A stretch of 22,607 nucleotides of DNA from DATEJJ01 sp039649115 (GTDB lineage: Bacteria > Actinomycetota > Actinomycetes > Mycobacteriales > Micromonosporaceae): positions 1 through 22,607 of the forward strand of contig JBBWZQ010000038.1 of NCBI GenBank assembly GCA_039649115.1, given 5' to 3'. The translations under genes and the position numbers were made by a program. Positions 15,081 through 22,607 of this stretch are shown here, one piece after another. Numbering within the stretch: position 1 is the first letter of the stretch; the number at the start of each line of letters is the position of its first letter. A model generated the notes under the pieces. That model searched no databases. It was not told the DNA's origin and saw only the letters and a list, made by a program, of their open reading frames with translations.

Positions 15081-15437
15081 GTGAAGTACCTGCTGTTGAT
15101 CTACAACAACCCGGCGACCTACCAGGCGTGGTCCGAGCACGACCGCGCGGACATGTTCGCGGAGGTGGACGCCGTCATGGCGGAGCTCACCCGGTCCGGG
15201 GAGCTGATCGGCGGCGAGGCGCTGGCCGACGCGTCGAGCGCCCGGACGGTCCGGGTGCGCCAGGGCATGCCGGCCGTGACCGACGGGCCGTTCGTGGAGG
15301 CCAAGGAGCAGCTCGCCGGGTACCTCACGGTGGAGTGCGCGACCCCCGAGCGGGCCGTGGAGATCGCCGCCCGCTGGCCGGACGCCAAGTACTTCGCGAT
15401 GGAGGTCCGGCAGGTCATCCACACCTCGGAGGCGTGA
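15081..15437 (+). CDS. YCII/DGPF-domain protein
   Basis: A 118-residue single-domain protein of the YCII-related (DGPF) family, a ferredoxin-like fold. It starts KYLLLIYNNP and carries the family signature TDGPFVEAKEQLAGY, followed by a helix with ATPERAVEIAARWP. These proteins are often encoded next to an ECF sigma factor, whose role with them is not settled; here no sigma factor follows, only a hairpin. GTG 15081 is used because GAGGAG (15069-15074) lies 6 bases upstream and it gives the usual N-terminus. The gene is divergent from the two-domain stress protein. Confidence 0.87.
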   Translation: MKYLLLIYNNPATYQAWSEHDRADMFAEVDAVMAELTRSGELIGGEALADASSARTVRVRQGMPAVTDGPFVEAKEQLAGYLTVECATPERAVEIAARWPDAKYFAMEVRQVIHTSEA

Positions 15438-15464
15438 CCCGGCGCGGGCGGCGCGGGACAGGTC

Positions 15465-15490
15465 GGACAGGCAGGGCGTCCTGCCTGTCC
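15465..15490 (+). terminator. Hairpin after the YCII gene
   Basis: GGACAGGCAGG (15465-15475) and CCTGCCTGTCC (15480-15490) form a perfect 11-base stem with a GCGT loop, 27 bases after the stop codon. No T-run follows, as is common for terminators in GC-rich actinobacteria. Confidence 0.55.
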
Positions 15491-15566
15491 CGCCGCGCGG
15501 CGCCGGCCATGTCGCGGGGCCACCCTGGTCAGCGATCCGGACGTCGAACCCCGGCGGGTTCCAACT

Positions 15567-15803
15567 GTGCCGCGAACCAGTTGCACGTGGCTTGCCGAGA
15601 CTTCGTTGATAGATCGTGAGCTGCACCGGGCGGGGACGCCCGAGGCGCCCGGTCACGCGCTCGCCGCGCGCTGGGTGCTGCCGGTGGCGGTCGCGCTGAG
15701 CCTGGTCGCCTCGGCCGGCACCCTGGTCCAGGTCGTGGTCGTGGGGCACACCGGCGCGCAGGCCGCCTGGTCCGGCGTCCAGACAAGTTCGGGGCGGCGA
15801 TAG
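15567..15803 (+). CDS. Possible small one-TM protein, or remnant of a larger membrane protein
   Basis: An open frame of 78 codons (GTG 15567) just ahead of the response regulator, in the same direction. From about residue 35 it encodes one clear membrane helix (RWVLPVAVALSLVASAGTLV) followed by VGHTGAQAAW. That ending resembles the last helix of multi-span membrane proteins such as the DUF2231 type, where a GxSGAxAxW tail is common. The first 30 residues look non-coding. So this may be a truncated remnant, or a short gene starting at an internal TTG (15606). No ribosome binding site supports any start. The stretch 15438-15566 in front of it holds only the hairpin. Confidence 0.35.
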   Translation: MPRTSCTWLAETSLIDRELHRAGTPEAPGHALAARWVLPVAVALSLVASAGTLVQVVVVGHTGAQAAWSGVQTSSGRR

Positions 15804-15814
15804 CATCGGAGCCG

Positions 15815-16498
15815 ATGCCGGCCGCGCCAACACCGCCCGACCAGCCCCGGGTGCTGCTCGTCGAGGATGACCGGGAGCTGCGCGAGCTGCTGGAGCGGCT
15901 GCTGTGCGACGCGGGCTACGCGGTCGACCCGGCGCCCGACGGTCAGGCCGGCCTGCACCGGGCGCTGACCCGCGAGTACGACGTGGTCGTCCTGGACCGC
16001 GGGTTGCCCGGCATCGAGGGGCTGGACCTGCTGGGCCGGTTGCGCCGCCGCGGCATGACGACCCCGGTGCTGATCCTCACCGCGTACGGGACGCTCGCCG
16101 ACCGGGTCGCCGGGCTGGACGCCGGCGCCGAGGACTATCTGGTCAAGCCGTTCGAGGTGGACGAGTTGCTGGCCCGGCTGCGCGCGTTGCGCCGCCGCCA
16201 GGTGCCCGGGGCGGAGGTCATCGCGCTGGGCGCCGGCCACCTCGACCTGGCCGTACGGGCGGCGCGGCGCGGTGACGGCACCGAGGTGGACCTGTCCGGC
16301 CGGGAGATGGCGCTGCTGCGGATCCTCGCGTCGCGGCCCCGCCAGGTGTTCAGCCGGGACGAGCTGCGCGGGCAGGTCTTCGAGGCGGCGGAGTCGGCGT
16401 CCATCGTGGACACCTACGTGCACTACCTGCGCCGCAAGCTCGGCAACGACGTGGTGCGCACGGTGCGGGGCCGGGGATACCGGGCCGGCACGCTGTGA
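15815..16498 (+). CDS. OmpR/PhoB-family response regulator
   Basis: A 227-residue two-component response regulator. The receiver domain (about 11-125) has the acidic pair E17-D18-D19, phospho-acceptor D61 (VVLDRGLPG), T89 and K111 (VKPFE). The C-terminal winged-helix DNA-binding domain (about 135-227) shows the expected transactivation loop and a RRKLGNDVVRTVRGRGYR wing. ATG 15815 has GGAG 3 bases ahead. It overlaps the histidine kinase start as GTGA, so the two are one unit. The genes it controls cannot be told from the window. Confidence 0.93.
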   Translation: MPAAPTPPDQPRVLLVEDDRELRELLERLLCDAGYAVDPAPDGQAGLHRALTREYDVVVLDRGLPGIEGLDLLGRLRRRGMTTPVLILTAYGTLADRVAGLDAGAEDYLVKPFEVDELLARLRALRRRQVPGAEVIALGAGHLDLAVRAARRGDGTEVDLSGREMALLRILASRPRQVFSRDELRGQVFEAAESASIVDTYVHYLRRKLGNDVVRTVRGRGYRAGTL

Positions 16499-17724
16499 AC
16501 GGCGGTGCGGAGCAGCAGCTGATCACTCGTACCTGGCGGGCGATCGCGGTGCAGACCGCGCTCGTCTTCGCGGTGGCCATGGTCCTGCTCGACGGCCTCG
16601 CGATCGAATTGGTCCTCTACACCGCGCACCGCGACGCCGACCGGCGGGTCAGCCAGACCCTCCGCGATCCGGACGCCCGCACCGCGCCGCCGGCCGGCAT
16701 CTGGGTGTACGTCAGCGAGCGCGGCGTGCTGCGGCACAGCGCCGGAGCACCCGCGACCCCGGTGGATCCGGCCGCGCTGCGCGCCGTCGCCGCGGGGGAG
16801 CCGGGCCGGTTGCACCAGGTCCGCGCGGGCGGGCGCGAGTACCTCGTGGACACTCGGCGCAGCGCCGCGGGAACGGTACAGGCCGCGCTGGACCTCACCG
16901 ACCAGGAGCGCGAGCAGCACCGGCTGTACCTGGGCCTGGCCGCCGCCGGTGCCGTCGGGCTCGGGCTCGCCGCGCTCGTCGGCGCGCAGATCGCCCGCCG
17001 CGCCATCCGCCCGCTCGGCCAGGCACTCGCGCGCCAGCACCGGTTCGTCGCCGACGCCAGCCACGAGCTGCGCACCCCGCTGACCCAGCTGTACACGCGC
17101 GCGCAGCTGATCCAGCGCCAGTACGCGGGCGGTGCCGGCGGGCCGCATACCGCGGCGGACATCGCCCACCTGGTCCGGGGTACCCGCCAGCTCGGCGACC
17201 TGCTGGAGGAGTTGCTGCTCGCCGCCCAGCTGCGCACCGAGCCGCAGCACTTCGGCCCGGTCGATCTGGCCGCGATCGCCACCGAGGCGGTCGAGGCGGA
17301 AGGCCCGCGGGCACAGGAGCGGCAGGTGTCCGTCAGTACCCTCATCGGCCCCGGACCGCACACCGTGCGCGGCACCGTCCCCGCGCTGCGCCGCGTGCTC
17401 ACCGCCATGCTGGACAACGCGCTCGGGCACACCGCGGAGCGGGGCCGGATCGAGGTGGCGGTCGCGAAGGATCCGGACGGCTCGGCGGTGGCCTGCACCG
17501 TGCGCGACGACGGCGTCGGGTTCCCGCCCGAGGAGGCGCACCTGCTCTTCGAACGGTTCGCCCGGGGGCACCACGGCGAGGGCCGCCGGTTCGGGCTGGG
17601 CCTGGCGCTGGTCCGGGAGGTGGTGCACGCGCACGGCGGCAGCGTCGCCGCGACCGGGCGCCCGGGCGAGGGGGCCGCCTTCACGATCACCCTCCCGGCC
17701 TGGCGGACCGGCGGTCCGGACTGA
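16495..17724 (+). CDS. Sensor histidine kinase, partner of the adjacent response regulator
   Basis: A 409-residue membrane histidine kinase. TM1 is at about 17-42 and TM2 at about 142-162, enclosing a sensor region of about 100 residues with no domain I recognise. The H-box is FVADASHELRTPL with phospho-acceptor H190. The N-box has N308 (MLDNALGHT), and DDGVGF (G1) and FGLGLAL (G2) complete the ATP-binding domain. GTG 16495 overlaps the regulator stop by 4 bases. The HAMP linker between TM2 and the H-box is very short. The signal is unknown. Confidence 0.92.
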   Translation: MNGGAEQQLITRTWRAIAVQTALVFAVAMVLLDGLAIELVLYTAHRDADRRVSQTLRDPDARTAPPAGIWVYVSERGVLRHSAGAPATPVDPAALRAVAAGEPGRLHQVRAGGREYLVDTRRSAAGTVQAALDLTDQEREQHRLYLGLAAAGAVGLGLAALVGAQIARRAIRPLGQALARQHRFVADASHELRTPLTQLYTRAQLIQRQYAGGAGGPHTAADIAHLVRGTRQLGDLLEELLLAAQLRTEPQHFGPVDLAAIATEAVEAEGPRAQERQVSVSTLIGPGPHTVRGTVPALRRVLTAMLDNALGHTAERGRIEVAVAKDPDGSAVACTVRDDGVGFPPEEAHLLFERFARGHHGEGRRFGLGLALVREVVHAHGGSVAATGRPGEGAAFTITLPAWRTGGPD

Positions 17725-17753
17725 CCCGGTGTGGTGGCCGGCGCCGGTGGGTA

Positions 17754-17790
17754 CCAGCATCTGGCATAACAACCTGGGTCGTAATGCTGG
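17754..17790. repeat. Inverted repeat after the histidine kinase gene
   Basis: CCAGCAT (17754-17760) and ATGCTGG (17784-17790) are perfect inverted arms 23 bases apart, with outer GGG (17749-17751) and CCC (17793-17795) able to extend the stem over a 2-base internal loop. It could be a terminator for the two-component operon or an operator for the stress gene at 17850. Confidence 0.35.
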
Positions 17791-17849
17791 CGCCCGGCCC
17801 TGCCGGCGGCTGAGAATCGGGACGGAAGTCCGGATTGAGGAGGGCTGCC

Positions 17850-18353
17850 ATGACGTCACGAGGAACCGGTCGGGTGATCGTCGGAGTCCAGGACTGCCTG
17901 GCCGGCCTGCAGGCGCTGCGCTGCGCGGTCACCGAGGCGCGGCGGCGCGCCGCACCGCTGTGCGCGGTCCGGGCCTGGACCTTTCCCTATGCGGGACAGA
18001 GTGTGGGGCTGCGGGCCTGGCGCCAGGAACTCGTCGACGAGGCCGCGCTGACGGTGTACGGGGCCTTCACGACGGCGCTCGGCTGCCTGCCGGTGGACGT
18101 CGACGTGCGGGTGGTGGCGCCGGAGGGCGGATCGGCCAGGGCGCTGGTCGAGCTGGCCGACCGGGACGACGACCTGCTCGTCGTCGGCGACTGCCAGCGG
18201 CGCCGGCTGCGCCGGATGCGGTCCCACTCGGTCGCCCGGTACTGCGTGCGGCACGCGGTCTGCCCGGTGCTCGTGGTGCCGCCGCCCGCGTTGGCCCGGG
18301 TCTCGCCGCACGATCTCTCCCGCGAGGCGCAGCGCTTCATCGACGCCAGGTAA
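17850..18353 (+). CDS. Universal stress protein, single domain
   Basis: A 167-residue USP-like protein. It starts with the family's first strand (RVIVGVQD) and has the late strand LLVVGDCQRR followed by helix and VCPVLVVPPP. The glycine-rich ATP-binding loop G-2x-G-9x-G-S is not intact: the corresponding stretch reads GDCQRRRLRRMRSHSVAR, which is arginine-rich. It may therefore not bind ATP. ATG 17850 has GGAGGG 6-7 bases upstream; a start 15 bases earlier (17835) would overlap that site. It follows the two-component genes by 125 bases and may be their target or an independent unit. Confidence 0.8.
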   Translation: MTSRGTGRVIVGVQDCLAGLQALRCAVTEARRRAAPLCAVRAWTFPYAGQSVGLRAWRQELVDEAALTVYGAFTTALGCLPVDVDVRVVAPEGGSARALVELADRDDDLLVVGDCQRRRLRRMRSHSVARYCVRHAVCPVLVVPPPALARVSPHDLSREAQRFIDAR

Positions 18354-18435
18354 GCGCCGACCCGGCGTCACGAAGCAACGATTCGGGTGCCTCCACGCGT
18401 CAATACAGTGAGCCCCGAGGACGGAGTCTGCCCAC

Positions 18436-19614
18436 GTGCCTGCCGCCGCGACGACGAGAAGCCCCGGCCCGCGCACCGGTCGAGCCAAGGCACCCCGGTG
18501 GGCGCGCCTGCTCGTGTGGTGCGGCGCGCTGCTCATGGTCAGCAGCGGGTTGCTGATCGCGAGCGGAAAGGTGCTGGTCGCGGCGGCCAATCGCGGTGTC
18601 AACCAGCAGAACCTGCTCGGCGACGCGGGTGCGCAGGCGCATGCCCAGCAGCAGGAGCAGCACGTCACCATCACCGGTGCGAAGACGATCCTGCTGGTGG
18701 GCCTGGACAACCGGCCCGGGCAGAACCCCACCGACCTGGTGCGGGCCGACTCCATCATGCTGCTGCACGTGGCGGCCGGCCACGACCGCGGATACCTGGT
18801 CTCCATCCCGCGGGACACCTACGTACGGGTACCGGCCGACCCGGGCACCGGGTTCGCCGGCGGACCGCAGAAGATCAACGCGGCGTTCGCGTACGGCGCC
18901 TGGCACGGCGGCGGGATCGCCGGCGGCGTACGGCTGCTGGCGAAGACGATCGGGTCGATCGCCGGTATCGTTCCCGACGCCGCCGCGGTCATCGACTTCA
19001 CCGGCTTCCAGAAGGTGGTCGGCGTGCTCGGCGGCGTGGACATGTGCATCGACGAGAAGACCACGTCCATCCACCTCGGCCGCACCGCCAGCGGCCAGCT
19101 CAAGCCGCCCTTCCACATCAACAGCGACGGCACGCTGGGCCGCTCGATCCGGGGCGTCACCCCGCTGGTGTACGAGAAGGGCTGCCGGCACCTCGCGGCC
19201 TGGCAGGCGCTGGACTACGTCCGCCAGCGTGACCTGCTGGAGAACCATGACCTCGACTACGGCCGGCAGCGCCACCAGCAGCAGTTCATCAAGGCGATCT
19301 TCAAGAAGATCTTCAGCGCGGGTACCCTCACCGACCTCGGCAAGCTCAACGGCGTGCTGTCCGCCATGCGCGGCGCCATGACGATCGACAGCGGCGGCAT
19401 CGCGCCGACCGACTGGGTGTACGCGATGCGCGCGGTCACCCCGGACACGCTGGTCACCATCAAGACCAACGCCGGCAGGCTCAACCCCAAGACCGTCAAC
19501 GGCACCGACTACGAGGTGCTCAGCCCGGCCAGCACCCAACTCCTCCAGGCGATCAGAGACGACACGGTGGACCAGTTCCTGGTCGGGCACCAGGACTGGA
19601 TCTCGACGTCCTAG
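18436..19614 (+). CDS. LytR-CpsA-Psr (LCP) family glycopolymer transferase
   Basis: A 392-residue membrane-anchored LCP protein. It has a cytosolic basic N-terminus, one TM helix at about 22-43, then an extracellular LCP domain (about 84-300). Family motifs are ILLVGLDNR, VRADSIMLLHV, SIPRDTYV with its key Arg, KINAAFAYG, and the late DYGRQRHQQQFIKAI. LCP enzymes move teichoic-acid-like or arabinogalactan-like polymers from undecaprenyl-diphosphate to peptidoglycan. A C-terminal region of about 90 residues follows the domain. The start is GTG 18436 with GGAG about 9 bases ahead. It converges on the metalloprotease gene with 7 bases between stops. Confidence 0.9.
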   Translation: MPAAATTRSPGPRTGRAKAPRWARLLVWCGALLMVSSGLLIASGKVLVAAANRGVNQQNLLGDAGAQAHAQQQEQHVTITGAKTILLVGLDNRPGQNPTDLVRADSIMLLHVAAGHDRGYLVSIPRDTYVRVPADPGTGFAGGPQKINAAFAYGAWHGGGIAGGVRLLAKTIGSIAGIVPDAAAVIDFTGFQKVVGVLGGVDMCIDEKTTSIHLGRTASGQLKPPFHINSDGTLGRSIRGVTPLVYEKGCRHLAAWQALDYVRQRDLLENHDLDYGRQRHQQQFIKAIFKKIFSAGTLTDLGKLNGVLSAMRGAMTIDSGGIAPTDWVYAMRAVTPDTLVTIKTNAGRLNPKTVNGTDYEVLSPASTQLLQAIRDDTVDQFLVGHQDWISTS

Positions 19615-19621
19615 CCGCGGC

Positions 19622-22516
19622 TCAGCGGGTATAGACCTGCAGTTCCGCGATGCGCACCTGGGTGGCGAACGGGCTCGCCGTGGCGCAGTCGGTCGCCGCC
19701 GCCGGATCGGCGTCCTGCTCGCCGGCGTACCGCGGCCCACCCGTGCACTGGCTGGCCAGCACCTGGATCCGCAGGTGCGTCGCCCTGGTCGGGTTGATGC
19801 GGAAGGTGCGGAGGTTCAGCTGCGAGGCGACCGGGCGGAACGCCCCACCCGGGAACGCGTCCGGCGCGCTGGTGAAGACCGGGTGGAACCCGGCGTCCTG
19901 GGTGCAGTCGGCCACCGTGGCGTCGCAGGTGAGTATCGCGAACGAGCGCAGCGCGCTGAACCTGTTCTGCGGACCGGGATCCGCGTCGCCGGTGATGGCC
20001 GGCCGGGGCAGCGCGCTCACGTTGACCACGCTGATCGGCTGCGGCGCGTCGCCGGCCAGATCCACCGTCACCTGCCGGCCCGCCACGCCGTCCAGCGAGG
20101 CCCAGTCGGTCGCCTCGGTGTCGTCGGCGATCATCCCGAGGTTGACCCCGGCGCCGGAGACGCTCGCCCCGGCCGCGGTCGACGCGAGGTTGGTGGGCAG
20201 GTTCAGCCGCAGGTCCTGGCTGCGCCCAGGGAGGAACAGCGCGGTGAACCTGCGGGTACCCAGGCCGGGGCCGGCCGCGGTGAAGTGGAACGGGGTGCTG
20301 GGCAGGATCTGGAAGGTGTCCGGCAGGTCCGTCTCCGGGTCGGTGTCGGCCACCGGGACCGCCCGCGCCTCGTAGTCGCCGACGTACAGCCGCACCACCT
20401 TGCCCGCCGAGTCGCCGAGCGGGCTCAGCCGGACCGTCGCGTTGCTGGCGTACGGCGAGGCGAAGCTGGCCACCGGGTCCACATCGGACGGAGTGCTCAC
20501 CGCGTCCTGGCCCAGCCCGGACTCGGCGAACGCGCCCCAGATCAGGTCCTGGTTGGCGCCGCCGAAGCGCACCAGGTCGGCGGCGAGCATGTTGTCCCGC
20601 ATGTCGACCATGCTGACCTGACCGGCGGCCTGCAACAGGAACGAGTCGAAGACCAACTGGATCCACCGGCGGTTGCCGGGGCAGGCGTCCGCGGCGACCG
20701 CGCCGTCCGCGCACCTGGCCTGCGATCCGGGGGTACCGGCGCCGTAGCGCTTGACGAGCGCCGCGCGTACCCGCAGGTTCGCCGCGACCCAGATCTCCCC
20801 GTCCGCGTGCACCTCGGGACCGACCAGGTCGTAGCCCACGTCCGCGAAGTTGAGCGGGCTCCTGCTCCCGTCGTAGTTGCGGATGCCGGTCGTGGTGTTG
20901 CCGGTGACGTACCCGCCGATGATGAACGGGCTGTCGCCGGGTGCCCGCAGGTTGTTCTCCGCGAGGTACTCGGAGGCGACCAGGTCGCTCCAGCCCTCGC
21001 CCATCGAGCCGCCCTGGAAGCCGCTGATGCCGGTGTCCGGGCCGGCGATCATCCGGTTGGTGATGGCGTGGGTGTACTCGTGCGCGATCACCGTCATGTC
21101 GTAGTCGCCGTCCACGCACGGCGGGTACGCCGCGCCCGCCACCGGCTGCCAGAGGAACATGTTCGTCGCCGGCGGCAGGCCGTCGCGCGGGGTCGCCTGG
21201 TTGGCGTTGTTGCGGCTGCCCGCCAGGGCGCCGGCCTGTGCCCGGCCCTGTTCCGCGTCGCCGCCCAGGCCGGCGCTGCTCAGGTTCACCGCCTGCAGGT
21301 TCCAGGTCGCCTCGGTGAAGCCCAGCTGGCTCGCCCAGTCGTGCATCCGGTTGTGCATCGCGAACAGGTTGCTCACCGCTGCGTCGGCGTCGTTGCGCTG
21401 TGCCGAGACGAAACCGGCCGGATCGCACCGGGCCTGGTGCCACTGGTCCGTGAAGGGGTAGACGTAGGTCCGGTCGGGCCGGGGTGTCGCCGGTGTCGCC
21501 GGGGTACCCGCGCCCCACAGCACGACGTCGTTGGCCGAGTTGCCGGACGAGGTGAACGTGGGGGCACCGGTGCTCAGGTCGACGTCCCAGGCCTGCCCGC
21601 TGACGGGGTCCTGGACTGTCCGCACGCAGCCGGGCGCCGGGGTCAGGCACCAGCGCACCCGCGGGTCCACACCGGAGGTGACCGTGCTGGGCGGGGCGGC
21701 CGGGAAGACCGCCCAGGCCGGGTTGTCGGAGTCGAAGTCGACGAGGTCGTCGCGCACCAGCACGGCGCCGGTACGACCGTCCACATAGGTGGTGTACGCG
21801 GTGGGATCGGTACCGTCCCGGGAGATCAGCGTCACCGCGTACCCGGCGCGCGGCCCGTCCGCCGGCGTGGGTACCGCCACCGGCCGCACGTCGGACGCGC
21901 CGATCTGGCCGGCGGACAGGCCGGCGTCGCGCAACGCCACCTGGTACGCCTCGCCGGAGGTGAGCGTCGAGGGCTGCGGGGTGCGCGTGTCGCGCGACAG
22001 CGACGAGGTGACCCGCAGCGCGGTACCGCCGCGCACCAGCACGTCGACCAGGCCGTCCCGGCCGGCGGGCAGGTCGCCGAAGCGCTGCCGCAGCAGCACC
22101 GCGAAGCCGGCGCCGATCGGGCTCACCCGCACCCGCTGCAGTGCGGCCACCGCCGGCGCGTCGAGGCCGAACAGTTCCCGGTTGCCGGACAGGTACGCGC
22201 GGGCCGCCGCCTCGGGGTCGGCGGGCAGGCCGGTGGCGAGCGCGGCGGCGGGACCGACCGACACGGGAGTGCCCAGCGCGTTCCACCGCACGGCGCCCAG
22301 CCGGCCCGCCAGGGTCCGCTGCCGGGCGGTCGGCGCGGCGATCCCCGCCCGGTTGTCCTTGTCGCGCTGGCCGTGTCCCTCGCCGAGGGCGTCCGACTTC
22401 GGGCCCTGCGCGGGCCCCTTCCCGGGCGCGGCGCCGACCGGGGAGCCGGCGGTCATGCCCGCCACCACCGCGACCGCGAGCAACCAGCCGGTGATCTTCG
22501 ATCGTGATCCGCGCAC
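19622..22516 (-). CDS. Secreted M36 (fungalysin-type) metalloprotease with discoidin-like C-terminal domain
   Basis: A 964-residue secreted zinc protease. GTG 22516 is chosen because GGGAGG lies 6 bases ahead and the protein then begins with a signal peptide (basic RGSRSKITG, hydrophobic LLAVAVVAGMTAG, likely cut near SPVGAA). A pro-region follows (about 35-270, FTP/PepSY-like). The catalytic core has HEYTH at 479-483 (H479, E480, H483) and the third zinc ligand E507 in MGEGWSDL, the M36 hallmark. After a beta-rich linker region, residues of about 800-964 look like an F5/8-type C (discoidin) galactose-binding fold, with ADDTEATDWASL, GRQVTVDLAG and the closing VRIAELQVY. The role is probably extracellular protein breakdown. 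Confidence 0.9.
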   Translation of the reverse strand: MRGSRSKITGWLLAVAVVAGMTAGSPVGAAPGKGPAQGPKSDALGEGHGQRDKDNRAGIAAPTARQRTLAGRLGAVRWNALGTPVSVGPAAALATGLPADPEAAARAYLSGNRELFGLDAPAVAALQRVRVSPIGAGFAVLLRQRFGDLPAGRDGLVDVLVRGGTALRVTSSLSRDTRTPQPSTLTSGEAYQVALRDAGLSAGQIGASDVRPVAVPTPADGPRAGYAVTLISRDGTDPTAYTTYVDGRTGAVLVRDDLVDFDSDNPAWAVFPAAPPSTVTSGVDPRVRWCLTPAPGCVRTVQDPVSGQAWDVDLSTGAPTFTSSGNSANDVVLWGAGTPATPATPRPDRTYVYPFTDQWHQARCDPAGFVSAQRNDADAAVSNLFAMHNRMHDWASQLGFTEATWNLQAVNLSSAGLGGDAEQGRAQAGALAGSRNNANQATPRDGLPPATNMFLWQPVAGAAYPPCVDGDYDMTVIAHEYTHAITNRMIAGPDTGISGFQGGSMGEGWSDLVASEYLAENNLRAPGDSPFIIGGYVTGNTTTGIRNYDGSRSPLNFADVGYDLVGPEVHADGEIWVAANLRVRAALVKRYGAGTPGSQARCADGAVAADACPGNRRWIQLVFDSFLLQAAGQVSMVDMRDNMLAADLVRFGGANQDLIWGAFAESGLGQDAVSTPSDVDPVASFASPYASNATVRLSPLGDSAGKVVRLYVGDYEARAVPVADTDPETDLPDTFQILPSTPFHFTAAGPGLGTRRFTALFLPGRSQDLRLNLPTNLASTAAGASVSGAGVNLGMIADDTEATDWASLDGVAGRQVTVDLAGDAPQPISVVNVSALPRPAITGDADPGPQNRFSALRSFAILTCDATVADCTQDAGFHPVFTSAPDAFPGGAFRPVASQLNLRTFRINPTRATHLRIQVLASQCTGGPRYAGEQDADPAAATDCATASPFATQVRIAELQVYTR

Positions 22517-22607
22517 GATGGGCCTCCCTGCGAGATGCCGGGCAAGACGTGAGAGTTGCAAATACGTCGATATCAAACTCCGACCGGACAATACAAGAAG
22601 ACAAAGT
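22517..22607 (-). promoter_or_regulatory. 5' region of the metalloprotease gene
   Basis: The 91 bases upstream of GTG 22516 are much richer in A and T than the genes, particularly 22550-22607, as expected for a promoter. I see several part matches (for example TTGTCC on the minus strand) but no convincing -35/-10 pair. GGGAGG six bases before the start codon is the ribosome binding site. Confidence 0.4.

Noticed and set aside
19775..22507. A 910-codon plus-strand open frame across the metalloprotease gene
   Set aside because: It is antisense to a gene with intact signal peptide, HEYTH and GEGWSD motifs. Its Arg/Gly/Ala-rich composition is what the opposite strand of GC-rich coding DNA gives.
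1..22607. CRISPR arrays, tRNA or rRNA genes, transposases
   Set aside because: No regularly spaced repeats, no tRNA-like or rRNA-like sequence and no transposase or integrase product was found on either strand by reading.

Overview
The window is very GC-rich (about 70% or more), gene-dense DNA. Start codons are often GTG, neighbouring genes often overlap by 4 bases (ATGA or GTGA), and at least one promoter looks leaderless. Gene content (LCP-family glycopolymer transferase, tandem universal stress proteins, YCII-type protein, genes of the Streptomyces SCO2521-SCO2525 type) points to a filamentous actinobacterium. Micromonosporaceae is my guess, but the sequence does not prove it. I see no tRNA, rRNA, CRISPR array or insertion sequence.

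Region 1 (1-4183, minus strand) is a lipid operon. Reading leftwards it encodes an HD-domain protein, a GT4 glycosyltransferase, an SGNH hydrolase, an OlsB-type ornithine N-acyltransferase and an OlsA/PlsC-type acyltransferase cut by the window edge. The last three junctions are 4-base overlaps. The promoter in front of it (TTGGCG-N17-TAGCGT) would put +1 on the ATG of the HD gene. Just upstream of its -35 is an 11-base direct repeat of the PHO-box type. Together these suggest phosphate-controlled membrane lipid remodelling.

Region 2 (4299-13763) is the most interesting part. It holds an uncharacterised cassette whose members I recognise as the SCO2521, SCO2522, SCO2523 (variant P-loop), SCO2524 and SCO2525 (methyltransferase) families. 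SCO2525-2524-2523-2522 form a tight minus-strand operon. SCO2521 starts a plus-strand operon, followed by a two-TM protein with an HKD-less PLD-like C-terminus and a guanidinoacetate-methyltransferase-like enzyme. The two operons converge with 5 bases between them. A paralogue of the two-TM protein (4299-5345) and a D-amino-acid oxidase (5273-6226) lie on the outer side.

Region 3 (14023-18353) holds stress and signalling genes: a two-domain universal stress protein, a YCII/DGPF protein, a possible small membrane ORF, an OmpR-type response regulator with its histidine kinase, and a single-domain universal stress protein.

Region 4 (18436-22516) is cell-surface related. An LCP-family glycopolymer transferase converges on a secreted M36 (fungalysin) metalloprotease with a discoidin-like C-terminal domain.
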